The position numbers were made by a program, and so were the translations under genes. The notes under the pieces are model-generated. The model did not search any database and was not told the DNA's origin. It worked only from the letters and a program-made list of their open reading frames with translations. From an uncultured Lachnospiraceae bacterium (GTDB lineage Bacteria; Bacillota; Clostridia; Lachnospirales; Lachnospiraceae), in the NCBI GenBank assembly GCA_902782965.1, contig CACZPG010000324.1, positions 1 through 11,235 of the forward strand: DNA of 11,235 nt. The letters are read 5' to 3'. Positions 1 through 6,182 of the stretch are shown here, piece after piece. Each line of letters starts with the position of its first letter. Positions within the stretch are counted from its first letter, which is position 1.

Positions 1-1551
1 GGTAACAAGATTGTAGTGCGTTGTGCAAAAGATGGCGATAAGTTCACAACACTTGATGGAGTTGAAAGAGAACTGGATAAGGAAACTCTTATGATCTGCG
101 ATGGCGAGAAGGAAATCGGTATTGCCGGTATCATGGGTGGTGAGAATTCCATGGTTACAGATTCAATGGATACGCTTCTTTTTGAGGCTGCCTGCTTTGA
201 TGGAACCAATATCAGACTTTCTGAAAGAAAACTTGGACTCAGAACTGATGCTGCAGGTAAATTCGAGAAGGGTCTGGATCCAAATCTTGCTGAGGAAGCA
301 ATTAACCGTGCCTGCCAGCTTGTTGAAGAAATGGGTTGTGGAGAAGTTCTTAAGGGATCTGTTGATATTTATCCTGAACCGGTTAAACCATGGACTCTTC
401 CATTTGAACCTGAGAAGATGAATGCGCTTCTCGGTCTGAATATTCCTGTAGATATGCAGCTTCATATATATGACAGACTTGGTCTTACTTATAATGAAGA
501 GAATCAGACACTTACTATTCCTACCTTCAGACAGGATCTTCACTGCATGGCAGACCTTGCTGAAGAGATAGCACGTATCTACGGATATGACCAGATTCCT
601 TCCACACTTCCTACTATTAATGCAGGAATCGGTGGAATCAGCTATGAAGAAGGAATTAACCGCATAGCACGCACCGTCGCTGAGGACAATGGATTCTCTC
701 AGGCAATGTGCTACAGCTTTGAAAGTCCTAAGGTATATGACAAATTGCTCGTTCCTGAAGGTCATGCTTTCAGACAGGCAATAAAGATTTCCAATCCTCT
801 GGGAGAAGATTTCAGTATTATGAGAACTCTGCCTCTTAATGGACTTCTTACATCTCTATCTATTAATTATAATAGAAGAAATAAGAATGTAAGACTTTAT
901 GAGCTGGGTAAAGTTTATATTCCTAAAGAACTTCCTTTAAAGGAACTTCCTGATGAGAAGGAGAAACTGGCGCTCGGTATGTATGGCGATTGTGATTTCT
1001 TCACTCTTAAGGGAGTAGTTGAGGAATTGCTTGGTAAATATAATTTCGGTAAGGATTGCGACTTCGTTCCTGTGCAGGATTATCCTTTCCTTCATCCCGG
1101 AAGACAGGCTGAGATCAAGAAGGGTAAACTTTCTGTAGGATATATCGGTCAGCTTCATCCGGAGGCTGCTCTGAATTATGACATGAAGGGTGATGTATAT
1201 ATAGCTGTTATCAATATGGATGTAGCTGCAATGCTCGCTAAGTTTGATATTAAATATACAGGTATAGCTAAATTCCCGGCTTCTACAAGAGACCTTGCTC
1301 TTGTATGCAGCAAGGAAGAATATGTAGGTGATATTGAGAAAATCATTCGTAAGAATGCAGGCAAATACCTTGAGAAGCTGGAACTCTTCGATGTATATGA
1401 GGGAGAACAGCTGGGTGAAGGCCTTAAGAGTGTGGCATTCTCACTTTCCTTCAGAAGTGTTGACCATACACTTAAGGATGATGAAGTAAATCCTGCAATA
1501 GACAAGATACTTTCTGCACTTTCTGAAAAAGGAATTGAAATTCGTGCGTAA
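1..1551 (+). CDS. pheT: Phenylalanyl-tRNA synthetase beta subunit, 5'-truncated by the window edge
   Basis: This is the beta chain of the alpha2-beta2 cytoplasmic enzyme that charges tRNA-Phe with phenylalanine. The frame is open from base 1 (Gly-Asn-Lys-Ile-Val...), so the true start lies upstream and only the last 516 residues are present; the full protein is usually about 800. Three parts are visible. First is the end of the B3/B4 editing region, with the GIAGIMGGENS signature at about residues 40-50 of this fragment. Next is a B5-type DNA-binding-fold domain (about 125-205) ending in the LAEEIARIYGYDQIP signature, followed by the catalytic-core-like domain. Last is the C-terminal ferredoxin-fold anticodon-binding domain, beginning near KFPASTRDLALV and containing the SFRSVDHTL stretch. 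The phenylalanine-specific alpha gene pheS would be expected just upstream. The stop lies 36 nt before the queA start, consistent with cotranscription. The family assignment is secure. Confidence 0.97.
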   Translation, partial: GNKIVVRCAKDGDKFTTLDGVERELDKETLMICDGEKEIGIAGIMGGENSMVTDSMDTLLFEAACFDGTNIRLSERKLGLRTDAAGKFEKGLDPNLAEEAINRACQLVEEMGCGEVLKGSVDIYPEPVKPWTLPFEPEKMNALLGLNIPVDMQLHIYDRLGLTYNEENQTLTIPTFRQDLHCMADLAEEIARIYGYDQIPSTLPTINAGIGGISYEEGINRIARTVAEDNGFSQAMCYSFESPKVYDKLLVPEGHAFRQAIKISNPLGEDFSIMRTLPLNGLLTSLSINYNRRNKNVRLYELGKVYIPKELPLKELPDEKEKLALGMYGDCDFFTLKGVVEELLGKYNFGKDCDFVPVQDYPFLHPGRQAEIKKGKLSVGYIGQLHPEAALNYDMKGDVYIAVINMDVAAMLAKFDIKYTGIAKFPASTRDLALVCSKEEYVGDIEKIIRKNAGKYLEKLELFDVYEGEQLGEGLKSVAFSLSFRSVDHTLKDDEVNPAIDKILSALSEKGIEIRA

Positions 1552-1576
1552 ATCAGGTAAGTGATAAACGTATACC

Positions 1577-1580
1577 GGAG
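1577..1580 (+). promoter_or_regulatory. Ribosome binding site that fixes the queA start
   Basis: GGAG lies 7 nt before the ATG at 1588. An in-frame GTG at 1561 would add nine residues unlike the family's N terminus and has no comparable site in front. The protein made from 1588 begins M-D-V-K-D-F-Y-Y-D-L-P, the usual QueA opening. The start at 1588 is therefore preferred. Confidence 0.8.
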
Positions 1581-1587
1581 TATAATT

Positions 1588-2658
1588 ATGGATGTTAAAG
1601 ATTTCTACTATGATCTGCCGGAAGAACTGATAGCTCAGGATCCTCTTGAGAAGAGAGATGATTCCAGGCTTATGGTTCTCCATCGGGCAGATGGTGAAAT
1701 AGAACATAGAAAATTTCATGATGTCACAGACTATCTGAATCCGGGAGACTGCCTTGTAATCAATGAGACTAAGGTTATCCCGGCAAGACTTCTGGGCGTG
1801 AAAGAGGATACCGGTGCGGCTGTTGAAATACTGCTGCTTAAGCAGAGGAGTGCAGAAAACTGGGAATGCCTCGTAAGACCCGGGAAAAAACTGCGTCCCG
1901 GAGCAAGGGTAAGTTTCGGAGACGGAATCCTTAAGGCTGAAATTCTTGATGTAGTCGAAGAAGGAAACAGAATAGTTCGTTTTGAATATGAAGGAATCTG
2001 GGAGGAAATCCTTGACAGACTCGGGGAAATGCCTCTTCCTCCTTACATTACACATAAGCTTCAGGATAAAGACAGATATCAGACCGTATATGCCAGAAAT
2101 AGTGGAAGTGCAGCTGCACCTACGGCAGGACTTCATTTCACTAAGGAGCTTATGGAGGAGATTGAAGCCAAAGGAATCCGAATTGCCAGACTTACACTGC
2201 ATGTCGGACTGGGAACCTTCCGTCCGGTTAAGGTTGATAAGATAGAAGATCATCACATGCATTCTGAATATTATGAAATCAGTCAGGAAGCCTGTGATAT
2301 AATCAATGAAACCAGAAAAAATGGTGGAAGAGTGATTTCTGTCGGTACCACAAGCACAAGAACTCTTGAGACTGTGGGTACGGCTCAGGGACTATACAGG
2401 CCTGCAGCCGGTGAAACCGGACTTAAGGATTCTGGTCTTCTGTGTCCTGCCAGCGGTTGGACTAATATATTTATTTATCCGGGTTATGAATTTAAGGTGG
2501 TAGACTCGCTGATAACGAATTTTCATCTTCCTGAGTCTACACTTATCATGCTCGTATCGGCCCTGTATAATCGCGAGGCGGTGCTTGACGCTTATGCAGA
2601 GGCAGTTAAGGAGAGATATCGTTTCTTCTCTTTTGGGGATGCGATGCTTATTCTGTAA
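1588..2658 (+). CDS. queA: S-adenosylmethionine:tRNA ribosyltransferase-isomerase QueA
   Basis: QueA transfers and rearranges the ribosyl group of S-adenosylmethionine onto preQ1 at wobble position 34 of tRNAs with GUN anticodons, giving epoxyqueuosine. It acts in the cytoplasm. At 356 residues it is a normal full length. Family signatures are visible throughout: DFYYDLPEELIAQ at the N terminus, VINETKVIPARL near residue 55, AAPTAGLHF at 176-184, HVGLGTFRPV, GTTSTRTLE, and the C-terminal FIYPGYEFKVVDSLITNFHL followed by FFSFGDAMLI. Between the TSTRTLE motif and the SGWTNIFIYPG motif there is a Pro/Gly-rich stretch that seems slightly longer than usual. It starts 36 nt after the pheT stop with its own GGAG site, which suggests one transcript. 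No later queuosine-pathway gene (queG, tgt) follows, so the pathway genes are split in this genome. Confidence 0.97.
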   Translation: MDVKDFYYDLPEELIAQDPLEKRDDSRLMVLHRADGEIEHRKFHDVTDYLNPGDCLVINETKVIPARLLGVKEDTGAAVEILLLKQRSAENWECLVRPGKKLRPGARVSFGDGILKAEILDVVEEGNRIVRFEYEGIWEEILDRLGEMPLPPYITHKLQDKDRYQTVYARNSGSAAAPTAGLHFTKELMEEIEAKGIRIARLTLHVGLGTFRPVKVDKIEDHHMHSEYYEISQEACDIINETRKNGGRVISVGTTSTRTLETVGTAQGLYRPAAGETGLKDSGLLCPASGWTNIFIYPGYEFKVVDSLITNFHLPESTLIMLVSALYNREAVLDAYAEAVKERYRFFSFGDAMLIL

Positions 2659-2706
2659 TTACAGGATTTGATCGTTATTCTGAGTAAGATGAAGAATTGT
2701 TAGACT

Positions 2707-4527
2707 ATGAAGAATATAAGAGACAGCATTAAGCTTTTTAGATTTAATATGATAAATATCATACTGTTTGAGATTATTTTGAAAACAGTATCTTTTGCTG
2801 TGCTTGTTCCGCTATATTATGCAGTTATCAGCCTGACAGTAAATCTGTCAGGCATTTCCTATCTGACCAAGGAAACAGCTAAGAAATTCTTCAAAGCCCC
2901 GTCAACCTATGCATTTCTCCTGATCATGCTGCTGTTTGCTGCCATGTATATAATGGTAAATGTATCCGGAATCTGTTATTCATATCATAGGGCTAATTAT
3001 CTGAAGAAAACAGGACCTCTACGTATGTTTGCGGTGGGTCTCAGGAATTCTTTCAGAATGCTTCGTCCTAAGAATCTGCCAATGTGCCTCTTTGTGCTGG
3101 CATATCTTCCTGTTATAGGAAATATTATTCTCTCTTTTAATCTGCTGAATATTAAGGCTCCGTATGTTATCGATATAGTTTCTGTGAATACATATGTGAC
3201 AATAACAGTTTTGGCAGTGTATTTATTCTTTGTAATATATAATTTCAGATACACATTTATGATTCATATTTTCTGTGTAGAGAAAATAAGCTTCCCTAAG
3301 TCGATGGATAGAACCAGAGAGCTTACCCGGGGACGGAAGCTTAAGTCAGTAGGAGGGGTTGTATCCTGGTGCGTTCTGCTGATAATGATTCCGGCGCTTG
3401 CGAATTATTTCTATACGGGACCTCTGCTTCAACACCTCATCAAATCAACTGCAGCCATTAAGATAGCAGGTATGATATACGAGGCTGTTAAGATGGTTCT
3501 TTCTATTATATATGTATTACTTGGGCTGCCTATTATTTATTCTTACATTTGTAATCATTATTATAATATGATTCCCGAAAAGGAAGGGAGCCAGAATATA
3601 GATAACTATGATCTGTATGATGCAAAGAAGAGCGGAAAGAACGAAAGAAGAGCGTTCCTTATCCTTCTGACTGTGGCGCTTCTGTTAAATCTCGGATTCT
3701 ATGTGCTCAAGAGATATAATGTTATTACTCTTAATGCCCAGTATCTTGACAAGGTTACCATCACAGCTCACAGAGGGGATTCTTCAGGTGCACCGGAGAA
3801 TACATTGGCGGCGTTTGAACTGGCTATAGAGAAGGGCGCTGACGTAATTGAGCTGGACGTTCGTCAGACTAAGGACGGCGAAATTGTTGTAATGCATGAT
3901 GAGAATCTTAAAAGAGTCTGTGGGGTAAATAAAAAGGTTGGAGAGCTGACCTTTGAAGAGCTGAGGAAATATAGTCCCGGGAAGAAATTCAAGGGAAAAA
4001 ATAAAGAATTATATAAAGATGAGAAGATACCGACTCTTAGAGAGACGCTTGATCTGGTAGACAGGAGAGTTAAGCTTAATATTGAGCTTAAACCTGCAAG
4101 AACGGATGAAGGATTTGAGAAAAAGGTGGTTGAGATTCTGGACGAATATGATTATTATGATAATTGTGTTGTTACTTCCCAGACCTATGGCTCCATTAAG
4201 AAGGTAAAGAGAAGACAGCCTCAGATCACCACTATATATGTAATGTCAGTTGCTATGGGTGACTTCTATGATCTTGAATACGCTGACGGATTCAGTATCA
4301 AGTACAGATTTATCAATAATGAAGTAATCAGACAGGCACACAAAGCCGGAAAGGAAGTTTATGCCTGGACGGTGGATGACAAAAATATACTTGAAAGTAT
4401 GATGCTTCTTGATGTAGACTCTGTAATTACCAACGACCCTGATGGTATCAGAAGAGCCATGTATGAGACTTATTATGGTGATACACTAATTGAGAGGCTT
4501 AATACATATATTGAGAATCAGTTATAA
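2707..4527 (+). CDS. Membrane-anchored glycerophosphodiester phosphodiesterase (GPDPase_memb + GDPD fusion)
   Basis: This is predicted to hydrolyse glycerophosphodiesters, from deacylated phospholipids or possibly lipoteichoic-acid-type polymers, to glycerol-3-phosphate and an alcohol. The N-terminal half (about 1-340) has roughly seven hydrophobic segments, near 16-44, 68-92, 124-145, 160-185, 215-235, 252-280 and 316-334, matching the membrane domain often fused to these enzymes. The C-terminal half (about 350-595) is a complete GDPD TIM-barrel. It has H355-R-G, P363-E-N-T, E382-L-D384 and H397-D, so both catalytic histidines and the metal-binding acids are present. Further on it has YAWTVDDKN and SVITNDPDG near the end. 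The first ATG after an in-frame stop at 2701 is used; its ribosome binding site is weak. It follows queA by 48 nt. Substrate and the side of the membrane on which the catalytic domain sits are inferences. Confidence 0.92.
   Translation: MKNIRDSIKLFRFNMINIILFEIILKTVSFAVLVPLYYAVISLTVNLSGISYLTKETAKKFFKAPSTYAFLLIMLLFAAMYIMVNVSGICYSYHRANYLKKTGPLRMFAVGLRNSFRMLRPKNLPMCLFVLAYLPVIGNIILSFNLLNIKAPYVIDIVSVNTYVTITVLAVYLFFVIYNFRYTFMIHIFCVEKISFPKSMDRTRELTRGRKLKSVGGVVSWCVLLIMIPALANYFYTGPLLQHLIKSTAAIKIAGMIYEAVKMVLSIIYVLLGLPIIYSYICNHYYNMIPEKEGSQNIDNYDLYDAKKSGKNERRAFLILLTVALLLNLGFYVLKRYNVITLNAQYLDKVTITAHRGDSSGAPENTLAAFELAIEKGADVIELDVRQTKDGEIVVMHDENLKRVCGVNKKVGELTFEELRKYSPGKKFKGKNKELYKDEKIPTLRETLDLVDRRVKLNIELKPARTDEGFEKKVVEILDEYDYYDNCVVTSQTYGSIKKVKRRQPQITTIYVMSVAMGDFYDLEYADGFSIKYRFINNEVIRQAHKAGKEVYAWTVDDKNILESMMLLDVDSVITNDPDGIRRAMYETYYGDTLIERLNTYIENQL
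2831..2853 (+). repeat. Perfect 9-bp inverted repeat inside the start of the GDPD gene
   Basis: GCCTGACAG and CTGTCAGGC are exact reverse complements separated by TAAAT. This would form a stable RNA hairpin about 125 nt into the coding region. No U-run follows, so it is not a typical terminator. The DNA is fully coding here (the protein reads through as Ser-Leu-Thr-Val-Asn-Leu-Ser-Gly). Confidence 0.6.
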
Positions 4528-4565
4528 CAGGATTAGAGAATACTTCAGAAATGAAAGGATAATTT

Positions 4566-5057
4566 ATGATACACTATTTAGTAGTTTTTTTTATTTCAAT
4601 GGTACCCCTTATTGAGCTGAGACTTGCAATTCCTTATGCAGTTGTCCATCATCTGAATCTGCCACTTTCATATGTGGTAGCCATAATAGGAAATATGATT
4701 CCTGTTCCTATTGTATTCTTCTTTGCAAGAAGAGTGCTTGAATGGGGGGCTGCTCTTAACTGGCCTAAAGGATTAGGATGGATTGGTAAGTTTTTCAAAT
4801 TCTGTCTGAATAAGGGCGAGAAGGGTGGAAAAAAACTGACCGAGAAAACAGGACAGAGTGTGTATATCGCACTATTTCTTTTTGTAGGTATTCCTCTTCC
4901 CGGAACAGGTGCATGGACAGGCACTCTTGCCGCCAGCATACTTGACCTGGACTTCAAGAAGAGCGTAATAGCTACTCTGGGTGGTATAGTACTGGCCGGT
5001 GTAATAATGGGACTTGGAAGTATGGGACTTTTCTCAGCCTTTAAGGCATTATTCTAG
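4566..5057 (+). CDS. COG2426 / 'small multidrug export' family membrane protein
   Basis: This is a small integral membrane protein of 163 residues, the usual size for the family annotated as putative small multidrug export protein (Sm_multidrug_ex). The family name is historical and a transport role is not firmly established. The N terminus carries the family's opening, a hydrophobic segment running into PLIELRLAIPYAV. Then come a second segment around IIGNMIPVPIVFFFARRVLE, a basic loop with KFCLNKGEKGGKK, a third segment with the conserved VGIPLPGTGAWTGTLAA, and a Gly-rich final helix. The start has a good AGGA site 6 nt upstream. It follows the GDPD gene by 38 nt. Function in this cell is unknown; family membership is well supported by the PLIELRLAIP and PLPGTGAWTG motifs. 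Confidence 0.88.
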   Translation: MIHYLVVFFISMVPLIELRLAIPYAVVHHLNLPLSYVVAIIGNMIPVPIVFFFARRVLEWGAALNWPKGLGWIGKFFKFCLNKGEKGGKKLTEKTGQSVYIALFLFVGIPLPGTGAWTGTLAASILDLDFKKSVIATLGGIVLAGVIMGLGSMGLFSAFKALF

Positions 5058-5095
5058 TATTATTCACAAGAAAGAAACTATAAGACTTAGGTTAA

Positions 5096-5110
5096 TCCTT
5101 TATAAAAGGA
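5096..5110 (+). promoter_or_regulatory. Small hairpin covering the ribosome binding site of the lipoprotein gene
   Basis: TCCTTT, ATA loop, AAAGGA: a 6-bp perfect stem whose right arm contains the AGGA Shine-Dalgarno core 9 nt before the ATG at 5120. If folded it would hide the ribosome binding site. The stem has only two G-C pairs, so it would be weak and possibly temperature-dependent. It could be chance in AT-rich DNA. Confidence 0.35.
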
Positions 5111-5119
5111 AATAATAAA

Positions 5120-6166
5120 ATGAAGAGAAGAATAAGAAAAGTTGCTGTGCTTCTCGTATTCAGCCTGATATTCGGGCTCACAGGATGTGGAGAGAAGAAG
5201 CAGGAACCAACTACTGAAGCAAATAAAACAGATGAGAATGCTCTTACAGATGCAGATGGATTTATTACGGTTAAGGATTATGTTCAGACTGTTCAGGATA
5301 ATGTTCGTATTAGAAGAGAACCCTCAGACAAAGCAGACGTATATATAACTCTGGATAAAGGTGTTGATCTCAGCAGAACCGGAATAAAGGATGAATGGAC
5401 AAGAGTTCTTCTTAACGGAAGCAGTTTCTATGTTCAGTCAAAGTATGTAACGGAGACTGAGATAAGCTGGGCTACTGAGAATGATACCCAGAAAATAAGT
5501 CATTCCGTATATATCGATCCTGCAAAACAGATTGCAGAGGACCTGACCTTTGAACCTGTAAGCCCTGATATTGAGGCACCTGCAGGTAATGCGACTATTA
5601 CTGATGCAACCGGTATGAAGAAGAAGATGACCGCATCTGCTGTAGGTGTAAGTTCAGGAACTTTCGAATATGATATTACTATGTCTATAGCCGAATATCT
5701 TAATGCGGAGCTCGTTAAGCGTGGATATACAGTATACATGTCAAGAACTACTAATAATGTAGATATAAGTAATGCCAAGAGAGCTCAGATGGCTAATGCC
5801 TGCAATGCAGAAATATATATCAAACTCGAGGCACCGGCTGCAAGAGATCCTTCTGCCAGCGGAGTTCTCGGATTTATTACCACTTCTACGAATTCACATA
5901 CTTCATCCAGATATCAGAGAAATTATGAACTATGCTACGATATTCTCAAAGAGGCTTGTGAGAATACCAATGCCAAGAGACTGGGTATATATGAAACAGA
6001 CGATATGACTTCTCTGAATTATACAGATATTCCTGCTACAGTTATTAATGTAGGTTTCCTGTCGAACGAACTGGATGACAGAAGTCTGAACACGGAAGAA
6101 TACAGAAAACAGATGGCTCAGGGTATCGCTAATGGAATCGATCTGTATTATGAGTCTATAGAATGA
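5120..6166 (+). CDS. Lipoprotein with SH3b domain and degenerate (probably inactive) N-acetylmuramoyl-L-alanine amidase domain
   Basis: The 348-residue protein begins with a lipoprotein signal: basic MKRRIRK, a hydrophobic core and the lipobox L20-T-G-C23. It should therefore be lipid-anchored on the outer face of the membrane. An SH3b wall-binding domain lies at about 50-112 (VRIRREPS... YVQSKYV). From about 130 the chain follows the Amidase_3 pattern: YIDPAKQ, SGTFEYD, L.KRGY.VYMSR, A.RAQMANAC, AEIYIKLEAPA, IYETDDM and the VGFLSN near 311-316. Family enzymes have a His-Glu-His zinc site plus a catalytic Glu. Here the first His of the usual D-x-GH is K136, the second (usual S/R-I-H-A-N) is E237, and the catalytic Glu before GFLSN is N310. 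Only the zinc-ligand Glu (E183) remains. Catalysis is therefore unlikely; a wall-binding or regulatory role is inferred. The frame is intact, so this is divergence and not decay. Confidence 0.85.
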   Translation: MKRRIRKVAVLLVFSLIFGLTGCGEKKQEPTTEANKTDENALTDADGFITVKDYVQTVQDNVRIRREPSDKADVYITLDKGVDLSRTGIKDEWTRVLLNGSSFYVQSKYVTETEISWATENDTQKISHSVYIDPAKQIAEDLTFEPVSPDIEAPAGNATITDATGMKKKMTASAVGVSSGTFEYDITMSIAEYLNAELVKRGYTVYMSRTTNNVDISNAKRAQMANACNAEIYIKLEAPAARDPSASGVLGFITTSTNSHTSSRYQRNYELCYDILKEACENTNAKRLGIYETDDMTSLNYTDIPATVINVGFLSNELDDRSLNTEEYRKQMAQGIANGIDLYYESIE

Positions 6167-6182
6167 TAATAGGGATAATTTT

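Noticed and set aside
1561..1587. Upstream GTG start for queA adding nine residues
   Set aside because: The added residues do not resemble the family N terminus, and the GGAG site at 1577-1580 is placed for the ATG at 1588.
2689..2703. Four-codon mini-ORF (ATG AAG AAT TGT TAG) just before the GDPD gene, as a leader peptide
   Set aside because: It has no ribosome binding site of its own, no regulatory codon run and no paired attenuator structure. It is explained by chance.
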